Made by a program: the position numbers and the translations under genes
Shown here: one piece after another, positions 16,001-22,911 of the stretch
Layout: each line of letters begins with the position of its first letter
How positions within the stretch are numbered: the stretch's first letter is position 1
Assembly (NCBI GenBank): GCA_009695405.1
Contig: SIAZ01000013.1
Location: 1-26,026 of the forward strand
Length of the DNA stretch: 26,026 nt
Source of the DNA: Pedosphaera sp.
GTDB taxonomy: Bacteria > Verrucomicrobiota > Verrucomicrobiia > Limisphaerales > UBA9464
Reading direction: 5' to 3'
Notes under the pieces: generated by a model
Told to the model about the DNA's origin: nothing
The model's input: the letters and a program-made list of their open reading frames with translations, nothing else
The model's database searches: none

Positions 16001-16802
16001 AATGGCCGCCTCGAATTGGGTCACAGACTGGGAAATTGTGGCGGTGCAGGTGATTAGTTTGCAGAAAAAAATTGATGATATCGGACCGGTGAATCTGGTG
16101 GCGATTGCCGACTATGAGGAGGCGGAGCAGCGCTACACCTTTCTTCAGGCTCAGTGTGATGATTTAGTCAAAGCCAAGGCCGAACTAGTTGAGGTGATTA
16201 ACCGAATCAATACCGAGACCAAGACCTTGTTCGTCGATACTTTTGAAAAGATCCGTTTGAACTTTCAGTCGATGTTCACCGAAATGTTTGGAGGTGGAAA
16301 AGCAGACTTGAAGTTAACCGAGTCAGAAGATGTTTTGGAGGCTGGCATCGAAATTGTAGCCAAGCCGCCAGGGAAGCAACTACAGACAATTTCCCTTCTG
16401 TCCGGCGGTGAACAAACCATGACTGCAGTGGCGTTGCTCTTCGCCATTTATCAAGTGAAGCCGTCTCCTTTCTGCGTGTTAGACGAGTTGGATGCGCCTT
16501 TGGATGAGTCAAATATTTTGCGTTTTACTGCTGTCTTAAAACGCTTTTTAGACCAGAGCCAATTTGTCGTGATCACCCATAATAAGCGGACGATTAGTAT
16601 GGCTGATATTCTTTATGGTGTGACCATGCAGGAGCGGGGTGTCAGTAAGATTGTGAGTGTTCGGTTTAACCGAGACGAAGGATCCCCCGAACGCGTAACT
16701 GACACGACTCCTTCTGCCCCCCGCAGTACCGCGCTCGGATATCCCCTTGGAGGGGGATCAGGTGCTGGCATGGTAAGGAAGAGAGTTACTTTATTAACTT
16801 AG
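13053..16802 (+). CDS. smc: Chromosome segregation protein SMC
   Basis: This 1249-residue ATPase is the core of the bacterial condensin that organises and separates chromosomes, acting with ScpA and ScpB (not in the window). Seen: a Walker A motif GPNGCGKSN at residues 31-39; a Q-loop region (SIMAQGNITQIL); a long coiled coil to about 500; a hinge at about 500-670 ending in GIFTGGAQASSG; a second coiled coil; then the ABC signature LLSGGEQTMTAVALLFAI (about 1115-1132) and Walker B CVLDELDAPLDESN. Length is typical. The signature has QTM where B. subtilis has RAL, and DAPLDES in place of EAALDEA. A 40-residue tail rich in Gly, Ser and Arg follows the head. ATG 13053 was chosen because it gives the standard MYLKNLTALGFKSFADKT start and follows GGGGA by five bases. 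Confidence 0.97.
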   Translation: MYLKNLTALGFKSFADKTVLNFQEGVTAIVGPNGCGKSNVSDAIRWVLGEQSAKALRGGEMSDVIFNGTDTRKPMGMAEVSLTLGGVDGDPLRAAGISVEFNEVTLTRRVFRDGGSEYFLNKTACRLRDIQQFFAGTGMGKASYSIMAQGNITQILSSKPDDQRLVFEEAAGITRFKHQKRESLRKLEATEQNLLRVDDLVREVKRQIGSLQRQAGKARRFKSIQVELQHLETQLARHQFDVLTLEIAQKKKASEHSTLELEVGQETVTRLESEVLKLRNQLSELDQSISLQQQGALELKAESERQENTIGFNELRMGELSEQNSKAAQDITQYSERRSIAEVELEMAVERAEISRVAVEALRADLTVKRDLLSRVEQDLSGKQVELSQAQSGALAATQGLGRIRNDINQLAVQLEGNVVRLERLNSEKIQFEEENLRLEARTVEFTLQVEEEKERVQTSRLTLEERRSQLSEVREDIQRASHTLDSLLQRQAGKMSRLNLLEQLDTQHEGFAVGALAALKQSRHVLGSLADRIRVSDTYVTAVEAALGANLQLVLTSEASEASEILADLAANKKGRASIAALSLAPELFEEGTSLPLGTIAALSIVTVEEPIRALVTALLGRTLIVPDMATAAKAFQNGGAGFDYVTSTGDLLDRRGIFTGGAQASSGQAAASILGRKNLIAEIQAELLTLQAGATEANSLKTSLHAEQATLQSSLEQVRMELSQQEVAVATRQGEFNAVRSSRQALELRLDQTDRELGLLGAQEVTHLQKREALAAQVAEFELREHHATGKVTELSVSVEDLRCRRDTANQAYNDSNVAFATEEQLLTSHLKQRAPLELRINELLSAVARLENDRGQFNDRRANFEAGIAQCRHKVELLRVERSTLADQIAQLGNDRKFVEGEIQSREDQLRERRLKVTSLHNLRAQLEVELAQRVITLQNLDERIQIKYQVSLETIRGEGFRITYADDGQSKIETMTTEEMAASNWVTDWEIVAVQVISLQKKIDDIGPVNLVAIADYEEAEQRYTFLQAQCDDLVKAKAELVEVINRINTETKTLFVDTFEKIRLNFQSMFTEMFGGGKADLKLTESEDVLEAGIEIVAKPPGKQLQTISLLSGGEQTMTAVALLFAIYQVKPSPFCVLDELDAPLDESNILRFTAVLKRFLDQSQFVVITHNKRTISMADILYGVTMQERGVSKIVSVRFNRDEGSPERVTDTTPSAPRSTALGYPLGGGSGAGMVRKRVTLLT

Positions 16803-16840
16803 CGGTCGCGACTGGGTTTGAGTTGGCTCAGGTTCCCTCG

Positions 16841-17899
16841 ATGCTTCAGGGATTATGCCTCCTCCTATGGGTTGCCCTCTCGATTAAGACGGCACCCTGC
16901 TTTGCTGCAGTTCATCTTTCGCTCGTTCACACTTTGGAGGGATTCAAGCAAACGGAGAATCCCAAGGTTTGGGTTTCTTCTGAACTTATTCCACCCACAC
17001 CCTTCCAAGAACTCATTCTGTCTTGGAATATTGAACCTTCATTTCCCTGCCGACTCGAGGTCCGTGTCCTCGACCAGAATGGGTGGGGGCGATGGTGGCA
17101 AGTAGCTCAATGGTCGAGCGATACCAACTCCGCTCCACGGACCAGTCTAGGGGGACAGAAAGATGCCGAAGGTCAATGGGACACAGATACCTTGATACGA
17201 ACGACAGAGGGGATCGCTTCGATGATTCGTCTCACCTTTTCCCGACCCGATGTGACCCCATCGGATGTACCGCTATTGGGGATTTCTACTTGGTCATCTG
17301 CGGTTAAATTACCGATTAAAAGCCAAGTTCAGGATGCCGCCCAATCGAGGGTAATTGATGTCCCGAAAAGATCACAGGCTGACTATTCGGAGGGGATTAC
17401 TCGGTGGTGTAGTCCAACGAGCACGGCCATGGTGATGGCCTATTGGGCAAGGGAACTTGGTTGTTTAGAATTAGACCTAGACGTTCGCACGGTCGCAGCA
17501 GGTGTGACTGATCCCGCATGGGAAGGAACAGGTAATTGGTGTTTTAATACAGCCTTTGCTGGCTCACGACCCGAACTAAGAACGTGTGTTGCTCGGTTGG
17601 GTGGTTTGATAGATCTGAAGGCCCTGATTAGTGCTGGGTTGCCCTGTGTTGTTTCTGTTTCTTACGGTTTAATGAAGGGAGGCCCAAAGGCTTTAGCGAG
17701 CGACGGTCATTTGGTAGTGGTCTGCGGTTTAACCGCGACCTCGGTGATTATTAATGATCCAGGGGTCCAAATGAGTCGAGTCCGCCGTGAAGTTCCTCTA
17801 GGTGATTTTGAAAAAGCATGGCAAGCCTCCAAGCAGACGGCCTACTTATTTTGGTCGACAAAAAAACCATTACCGACCAGCCCAGTGTCGACATGGTGA
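16841..17899 (+). CDS. Secreted C39-like cysteine peptidase family protein
   Basis: The 352-residue product has a signal peptide (LQGLCLLLWVALSIKTAPCFA, cleavage near FAAVH). A beta-rich N-terminal region (about 25-175) with LEVRVLDQNGWGRWWQVAQW follows, then a papain-like domain of the peptidase C39-like type (C39_2). Candidate catalytic residues are Cys190 in RWCSPTSTAMVMAYW, His290 in SDGHLVVVCGL and Asp306 in INDPG, in the right order and spacing for the family. It probably acts outside the cytoplasm on peptides or cell-wall material; the substrate is unknown, and some C39-like proteins are inactive. ATG 16841 lies 38 bases after the smc stop, so the two may share a transcript; a TTG at 16823 is an in-frame alternative. 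Its 3' end faces the ABC-2 operon across 109 bases without a clear terminator. Confidence 0.8.
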   Translation: MLQGLCLLLWVALSIKTAPCFAAVHLSLVHTLEGFKQTENPKVWVSSELIPPTPFQELILSWNIEPSFPCRLEVRVLDQNGWGRWWQVAQWSSDTNSAPRTSLGGQKDAEGQWDTDTLIRTTEGIASMIRLTFSRPDVTPSDVPLLGISTWSSAVKLPIKSQVQDAAQSRVIDVPKRSQADYSEGITRWCSPTSTAMVMAYWARELGCLELDLDVRTVAAGVTDPAWEGTGNWCFNTAFAGSRPELRTCVARLGGLIDLKALISAGLPCVVSVSYGLMKGGPKALASDGHLVVVCGLTATSVIINDPGVQMSRVRREVPLGDFEKAWQASKQTAYLFWSTKKPLPTSPVSTW

Positions 17900-18008
17900 C
17901 GTGATTCTATTGTAAGCGTACGCCCAACCCAATGGTTCCCTAGTTAGCGAAAGTAGGATATTCCGCGATCGAAGGCTGGGGGCGAAAGGTCGACCGACCG
18001 GTTTAGAT

Positions 18009-18824
18009 TTAAGAACTTGCGCTTGTGTAGTGGCGAAGTGACCAACGCCAAACGCCTTCGCTAACGACATAGCAAAGGCCAGCCATCCCAAACACAGGGA
18101 GTAAATCCTGCGGTGCCGACAGCGTGTTAGCCAAAAGCTTCGCCGGAACATTGGAGACAAGAAGCATGGGTAAAACCCAAGTAAAGACAGCTCGATAAGC
18201 GCCCCTTGGAAAAGCATCTATCGGTAGTCGGGCGATGTTAAATAGGTTGTAGTAACCCCAAACAATTCCTTGAGCACGAACCGTCCAAAAGGACACGCAC
18301 GCCAACAGAAACATCAATGAATAATGCACAGACACTCCAGCGAGACAAAGAAAGCCAAAGCCTATCCATTGGGTTATCGAGGGCATTTTACCTAGCTTTG
18401 TTAAGGCATAAAACACCACAGCTAATCCCATCAAAGCATTGATGCTATTGCCGATCTCGAATTTTTTAACCGAGACAAGGAACCGAGTATTCACGGGTTG
18501 AAGAAACAATAGATCCAAGGTCCCCTTGCGGATTAGTTCGGAAAAGTTCGACAGATTGGTAACGAATAGCATGTGGAACAATTGCTGAATAAATTGATTA
18601 CAACCCACCAGCAGAACCACCTCCCACTTTGACCAACCAGCGATGCTTTCGGTGTGACCGTAAAGGACCGACATAAATACCAGTTGAAGTCCGAACCAAA
18701 GGAACTCGACTAGGATCCAAAGAAGAAAGTTCACCTTAAACTGCATCTCGTGGATGAGGGAATAACGGATCAAAGCACCATAAATGCTGACATATCGTTT
18801 CACGGTTTCGAACCCTGATTTCAT
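18009..18824 (-). CDS. ABC-2 family transporter permease (second of pair)
   Basis: The 271-residue membrane protein has about six hydrophobic helices and a characteristic internal segment, FSELIRKGTLDLLFLQPVNTRFL, matching the ABC2_membrane_6 (PF06182) family, where a G-(D/T)-L-(D)-x2-L-x-(K/Q)-P motif lies in the first cytoplasmic loop. Such permeases form heterodimers and need a separate ATP-binding subunit. The start overlaps the stop of the preceding permease by 4 bases (ATGA), so they are translated together. The transported substrate is unknown. No ATPase gene is next to it; the gene is the last of its operon. Confidence 0.85.
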   Translation of the reverse strand: MKSGFETVKRYVSIYGALIRYSLIHEMQFKVNFLLWILVEFLWFGLQLVFMSVLYGHTESIAGWSKWEVVLLVGCNQFIQQLFHMLFVTNLSNFSELIRKGTLDLLFLQPVNTRFLVSVKKFEIGNSINALMGLAVVFYALTKLGKMPSITQWIGFGFLCLAGVSVHYSLMFLLACVSFWTVRAQGIVWGYYNLFNIARLPIDAFPRGAYRAVFTWVLPMLLVSNVPAKLLANTLSAPQDLLPVFGMAGLCYVVSEGVWRWSLRHYTSASS

Positions 18825-19627
18825 CCGCCCACCGCCGTATATTTACGCAAGCCACGCGCCCACATAATCCGGGCGATGACAAAAGCCGTTACTACCCAAA
18901 ATGCTTGCAGAATAAACCCACGCCAGAGGTCGTGGCCGCGGATTTGACCCAGTGAAATACCTACTGGGAAATAGAGGAGATAGGGATAGGGCGTGAGTAG
19001 GATCAGGCGGTGCAAGATTGGCGGTAGAATATCCAAGGGAAATAAATGGCCACTGGCGAGGTACTCCAAAGCAAATTGGATAAAAATAAAGGTGCTAACA
19101 TCTAGGACCCAAAACGCCATCAACGCTACGGTATAGGCGATAAAGAACTGCAAGAGTCCCGCCAAAAAAATGGAAAAGAGTGCCAAGCAAAACGTTTGCG
19201 GATCAGCCGGACCCACAAAGGACGCGCGCTGAAATAGAATAAAAAAGGAGACTGGTATCAGAGCCATCGTCGTATAAATCGCCCGTCCAGCCCCGTAGAG
19301 ACACAAACGGTATCCGAGATAATCCATCGGCTTCAGCAAGAACTGGCTGACTCCCCCATCTTTAATATCAGCAGCAATCTGCCAATCATCCTCCGCCACG
19401 GCCGTGATGGAATCCACCACCGTGACCAACAAATAATAACTAATCATTTGAGCCAGTGTGTAGCCTCCTAAAATGGCTCCGGTCGGTCGGTCGGCATAAA
19501 TAGCTTTCCAGAGAAAAAGTGTGCCCGCTAAGGGAACCAAGCCGAAGGCGGCTCGACAGAGAAAATTCACCCGATAAGCCAAGGTGTTTTGAATCCCTAG
19601 ACCGACAACGTGAAAATATTTTTCCAC
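18821..19627 (-). CDS. ABC-2 family transporter permease (first of pair)
   Basis: The 268-residue membrane protein resembles its downstream neighbour. It starts MEKYFHVVGLGIQNTLAYRVNFL, contains IKDGGVSQFLLKPMDYLGYRL (the GG-x(3)-LLKP loop of PF06182 permeases) and has about six helices, including a strongly hydrophobic stretch near residues 130-190. The start is a GTG at 19627 because no ATG lies near; it begins three bases after the DUF1844 stop, which suggests translational coupling. Together the two permeases should form the channel of an exporter whose ATPase is encoded elsewhere. Confidence 0.85.
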   Translation of the reverse strand: MEKYFHVVGLGIQNTLAYRVNFLCRAAFGLVPLAGTLFLWKAIYADRPTGAILGGYTLAQMISYYLLVTVVDSITAVAEDDWQIAADIKDGGVSQFLLKPMDYLGYRLCLYGAGRAIYTTMALIPVSFFILFQRASFVGPADPQTFCLALFSIFLAGLLQFFIAYTVALMAFWVLDVSTFIFIQFALEYLASGHLFPLDILPPILHRLILLTPYPYLLYFPVGISLGQIRGHDLWRGFILQAFWVVTAFVIARIMWARGLRKYTAVGG

Positions 19628-19630
19628 AGT

Positions 19631-19951
19631 CTAAGTTGCTTGAGAATTCAAGGCTTTTGCACACTCCAAAAAGGCTCCATGCACGGTCGATAAAGTCCTC
19701 TCCAGCAAACGAGTTTCTGATGCACCTAAATGACCACGCGTCTTCACCTGCAGCATGTCTAACTGATCGATGAAAATCTTGGCAGCGGTCAAATCTGGTT
19801 CGGCGGGTTCTCCAGTGTGCGGGTCGGGAAGTTTACCGAGAAAGGTAAGAACCATCTGGGCATGGCCTGAAACCAATTGCTCAAACAAAGCGGCATGTGT
19901 CGCTGCTGTTTCGGTATCGGCGGCAGAGCCTTGGGTCGGCGGCGGACTCAT
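19631..19951 (-). CDS. DUF1844 domain-containing protein
   Basis: The 106-residue soluble protein matches DUF1844: FEQLVSGHAQMVLTFLGKLPDP is followed by a Gly-Glu-Pro turn, AKIFIDQLDMLQVKTRGHLGA and a final LLERTLSTVHGAFL helix. Members are small helical proteins of unknown function found widely in bacteria. The N-terminus is a short Thr/Ala-rich tail. Its ATG overlaps the stop of the LON-domain gene by 4 bases and the next gene starts three bases after its stop, placing it in the middle of a tightly coupled operon. Confidence 0.85.
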   Translation of the reverse strand: MSPPPTQGSAADTETAATHAALFEQLVSGHAQMVLTFLGKLPDPHTGEPAEPDLTAAKIFIDQLDMLQVKTRGHLGASETRLLERTLSTVHGAFLECAKALNSQAT

Positions 19952-20625
19952 GGCGCGTTGCTTCCTTTATTGCCGCGTTTCACTTCCTCGCCCAAGAAAA
20001 CCTCGAGATGAGTTAATCTCTCTTCTTCGTCTACCGCCTGTAAAATTAATTTTCGTGTCAGCGAACCGGGTAAAAGCAAGTTAGCAACCAAATCAGCAAA
20101 ATGACCCGGACTATCCATCCGGCCTAACTCTCGGACACAATCGGCCACGGTCACAACCCCTTCATGTGATCGCCCTGACGCAAGTTGATAAATCAATTCC
20201 AAGGGCACCGGTTGTTCCTGACGCAACCGAGCTCCTACCAGCTTCAGAATCCGTTTAACTTGTAATTTTAAGAGATAGTCCGGGACTTTAGTCAAAGGAA
20301 GCGGCGTGATCAAATGCTTCCGATAAGGTCGGGTCTGGACAATCTTCCCCAAACGGACCCGAACAATCCCCTGTAAGACGAGATTTGAGGTTCCAGCTTC
20401 GGTCCGAACACAAGCTCGGACCATTCCTAAGGTTGCGACGCGACAAGGCGATTCCCTTGCAGATTCTACCCGTTGCACTGCCAAACAAAACAATCGATGC
20501 GACTCCAGTGAGTCAGTGAGCATCGTTCGGTAGCGAGGCTCAAAAATGAACAAAGGGAGCATGGCTTGGGGGAACAAAGTCGCCTCCCCCAAGATCATCA
20601 CACCCGCACGGTCTGGGATCAACAT
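19948..20625 (-). CDS. LON peptidase substrate-binding domain protein
   Basis: The 225-residue protein is a stand-alone version of the N-terminal domain of Lon protease (PF02190): LGEATLFPQAMLPLFIFEPRYRTML is the typical opening, followed by a CRVATLGMVRACVR strand and a GTSNLVLQGIVRVRL strand. There is no ATPase or protease domain, so it cannot degrade proteins itself. Stand-alone forms are often assumed to bind substrates or nucleic acid, but the role is unknown. The ATG at 20625 starts a four-gene operon with DUF1844 and two ABC-2 permeases. The gap to the divergent coiled-coil gene is about 120 bases; I see no convincing promoter there. Confidence 0.85.
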   Translation of the reverse strand: MLIPDRAGVMILGEATLFPQAMLPLFIFEPRYRTMLTDSLESHRLFCLAVQRVESARESPCRVATLGMVRACVRTEAGTSNLVLQGIVRVRLGKIVQTRPYRKHLITPLPLTKVPDYLLKLQVKRILKLVGARLRQEQPVPLELIYQLASGRSHEGVVTVADCVRELGRMDSPGHFADLVANLLLPGSLTRKLILQAVDEEERLTHLEVFLGEEVKRGNKGSNAP

Positions 20626-20748
20626 AGGTGTTACGGTAAAGTCATTAAGTTTCGATGCAAGACACGGTCCTTGATTGAATACCGAGACGAGTTACTACTC
20701 TGTCTAGCGGATTAAGTGAAGTTCGCTTTGACTCCATCTAATAAATCC

Positions 20749-21522
20749 ATGAAAGCTAACATTGCCGCAGTCCTGTTGAGCCTCACCTGTGTGGGTGTGG
20801 GAATCGGTTGGTATTTATCCTATACTGCTGCCGAGACGAAACGGATCAGTCTTGAGGCCGAAAGGAAGAATTTATCTAAAGAAATCGTCGAAACGACTGC
20901 CAAATTGTCCGAACAACTCCGAGTGAATGCTAATCTTGAGACCAATCTGATTCAACGGGTCGAAGATCTAAACACTTTTTCCAATAAGTGGACTTCTATC
21001 TCAGCCACACTCACCAAGACTGAAAATGAGGCGAAAAATGAAGCAGAGAAAGCTCGGGTCGAAATCGAGAAACGCGATAAACACATCACTGACTTGGAGG
21101 GCGAAAAGGATAGTCTCACCAAGAAAATGGGCGAATTAAACGGCCAAATCGGTTCGCTGGAATCCCTCATCAAGGAGGCTGAACGGAAACTCTCTAACAG
21201 TGAAGGCGACCGCGAGGTCCTCAAAAAAGAACTCAGGCGCCTGATCGCTGAAAAGACAGATCTAGAAAAGAGATTTAATGATCTGGCAATCCTTCGTGAT
21301 CAGGTCCGCAAACTGAAAGAAGAGCTCAGCATAGCAAAGCGCCTCGATTTTATTCGTCGCGGCCTTTACGGATTCGAGAAGAAAGGAGCTCAACTCCTGA
21401 ATGAAGGGATCAAACTAGGCGTTCCAAAAAGCTCTGCGACCAATACTTTCCCCTTGAAAGTCGAAATCGGTTCGGATGGTTCCTCTAAAATCACCCCACC
21501 TCCAACACCCTCACCGAAATGA
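20749..21522 (+). CDS. Membrane-anchored coiled-coil protein of unknown function
   Basis: The 257-residue product has one N-terminal hydrophobic segment (ANIAAVLLSLTCVGVGIGWY, about residues 3-22), then a long charged region (about 30-205) with regular heptad spacing of Leu/Ile and many Glu/Lys, a clear coiled coil, and a Pro/Thr-rich C-terminus (TPPPTPSP). The last 55 residues (RLDFIRRGLYGFEKKGAQLL) may fold separately. The layout is common for envelope proteins of this phylum, but I do not recognise a family with known function. ATG 20749 gives a short cytoplasmic tail before the membrane helix; a GTG at 20716 adds 11 residues and cannot be excluded. moaA begins 51 bases after the stop. Confidence 0.7.
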   Translation: MKANIAAVLLSLTCVGVGIGWYLSYTAAETKRISLEAERKNLSKEIVETTAKLSEQLRVNANLETNLIQRVEDLNTFSNKWTSISATLTKTENEAKNEAEKARVEIEKRDKHITDLEGEKDSLTKKMGELNGQIGSLESLIKEAERKLSNSEGDREVLKKELRRLIAEKTDLEKRFNDLAILRDQVRKLKEELSIAKRLDFIRRGLYGFEKKGAQLLNEGIKLGVPKSSATNTFPLKVEIGSDGSSKITPPPTPSPK

Positions 21523-21573
21523 TACTCCGTGTCGGATCGAGGGGATATCGAGTATCGTTAAAGAGGAAAATGC

Positions 21574-22650
21574 GTGGTAGCTAACTTCGAATTACGAGAT
21601 TCTCATGGTCGAGTCATGCGAGATCTTCGGGTCAGCGTCACCGACCGTTGCAATTTTCGCTGTCTTTATTGCCTCCCAGAAACCGAGGAGGCTGCCAATT
21701 TTTATCGCACTCGCTTTGATGCGATCAAAAATCCGATTCCTATCAAATCTACTGCGATTCATAGGGAATGGAAACCAAAGTCTGAGCTGCTGACTTACGA
21801 GGAAATTACTCGGGTTGTGCGTGTGGCCGCTGGTCTCGGCATCAACAAGGTGCGGGTCACCGGTGGCGAACCGCTTCTGCGTCAAGGAATAGAGACCTTG
21901 GTCGGCGCCCTGACACGCATTCCCGGTATTAGCGACGTGGCCATGACCACCAACGGCGCCCTCTTTCAATCTAAGGCTGTGGCTCTGCGACAGGCCGGAC
22001 TTCACAGGGTCAGCTTCAGTATGGATTCTCTCGATCGCGAAAACTTTCGGAAAATGACCGGACGCGATGGCCTAGATCAGGTTCTGTCAGGCCTCCGATT
22101 AGCGCGAGAGTTAGGATTTAGTCCCGTGAAAGTAAACGCGGTAATCATCCGAGGGATTAACGACCACGAGATCCCAGCCCTAGCCGCCTTTGCTAGAACG
22201 GAATCATTGAGCCTGAGATTTATCGAGTTTATGCCGCTGGATTCAAGTCGTTCGTGGCAAAAAGATCTCGTGGTCAAAGGGCGTGAAATCCTACAAATGC
22301 TGCACCGCGACTTCGATTTAGCCGCCATAGATTCCTCCGCTAACCCATCTGAAACCGCACGGCGCTGGACTTTCGGCGAAGGGGGCGGGGAAATTGGTAT
22401 TATCGCGCCGGTGAGTGAGCCTTTCTGCGGTCATTGCAACCGACTTCGGCTCACCGCCGACGGCAAACTTCGGACCTGTTTATTCAGCCACGATGAACAT
22501 GATCTCAAACCTTTCCTGCGCGGAGGCGGCACGGATCAAGACCTTGCAGAAACCCTTGCAGATCGAGTACGTCACAAGGAGAAAGGCCATCGTATTGGCC
22601 ATGCAGATTTCAAACAACCGGCACGCAGTATGAGTTGTATCGGCGGCTAA
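21574..22650 (+). CDS. moaA: GTP 3',8-cyclase MoaA
   Basis: The 358-residue radical-SAM enzyme makes (8S)-3',8-cyclo-7,8-dihydroguanosine 5'-triphosphate from GTP, the first step of molybdenum-cofactor synthesis, together with MoaC. The N-terminal cluster motif is C26-x3-C30-x2-C33 (DRCNFRCLYC). The second cluster is C285-x2-C288-x13-C302 in CGHCNRLRLTADGKLRTC, and the protein ends SMSCIGG, the C-terminal Gly-Gly needed for activity. The segment between C33 and LLTYEEI is about 20-25 residues longer than in common MoaA proteins. GTG 21574 is chosen because AGAGGA sits 6 bases before it; an ATG four bases upstream is out of frame and stops after four codons. No other moa gene and no Moco riboswitch is visible. 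Confidence 0.93.
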   Translation: MVANFELRDSHGRVMRDLRVSVTDRCNFRCLYCLPETEEAANFYRTRFDAIKNPIPIKSTAIHREWKPKSELLTYEEITRVVRVAAGLGINKVRVTGGEPLLRQGIETLVGALTRIPGISDVAMTTNGALFQSKAVALRQAGLHRVSFSMDSLDRENFRKMTGRDGLDQVLSGLRLARELGFSPVKVNAVIIRGINDHEIPALAAFARTESLSLRFIEFMPLDSSRSWQKDLVVKGREILQMLHRDFDLAAIDSSANPSETARRWTFGEGGGEIGIIAPVSEPFCGHCNRLRLTADGKLRTCLFSHDEHDLKPFLRGGGTDQDLAETLADRVRHKEKGHRIGHADFKQPARSMSCIGG

Positions 22651-22710
22651 AAATACGGATACACGGAATGAGAGGTAGGTGCGGACTCATTTTAAGACAG
22701 GTCCATCCTC

Positions 22711-22851
22711 ATGAAAACGCTCTCTAACTTCTCTCCCGTCTCTATCCGCCTCGATAACCCCGTTTTCGACTTCCGTGGTGCGCTTAGCCGAAAGCATTCG
22801 CTTTTGCCCGCACTGAAACAGTCGACCTCAAGCAAAGTCGTGGTATTTTGA
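22711..22851 (+). CDS. Possible 46-codon ORF, uncertain
   Basis: An ATG at 22711 opens a 46-residue frame (MKTLSNFSPVSIRLDNPVFD at its start) between moaA and the second DUF1501 gene. No family, signal peptide or ribosome site is recognised; it is listed only because it fills much of a 261-base gap. It may be random. A perfect TTGACA at 22848-22853 overlaps its stop, with a weak GTTAAT 19 bases later, and could belong to the DUF1501 promoter. Confidence 0.15.
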   Translation: MKTLSNFSPVSIRLDNPVFDFRGALSRKHSLLPALKQSTSSKVVVF

Positions 22852-22911
22852 CAATCGATCTCGACTGCTTGCGTTAATTTTGGCTATCAAAATTGCAGCT
22901 TTCGTCAACCA

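Noticed and set aside
16398..16490. SMC ABC-signature changes (SGGEQTM, DELDAPLDES) as a sign of lost activity
   Set aside because: The key Ser, Gly-Gly, Asp and Glu residues are kept; the changes look like lineage variation.
21521..21573. Leader hairpin (GATACTC...GAGTATC) before moaA as a Moco riboswitch or attenuator
   Set aside because: Only a 7-bp stem with a 22-base loop; the gap is far too short for a Moco riboswitch and there is no T-run.
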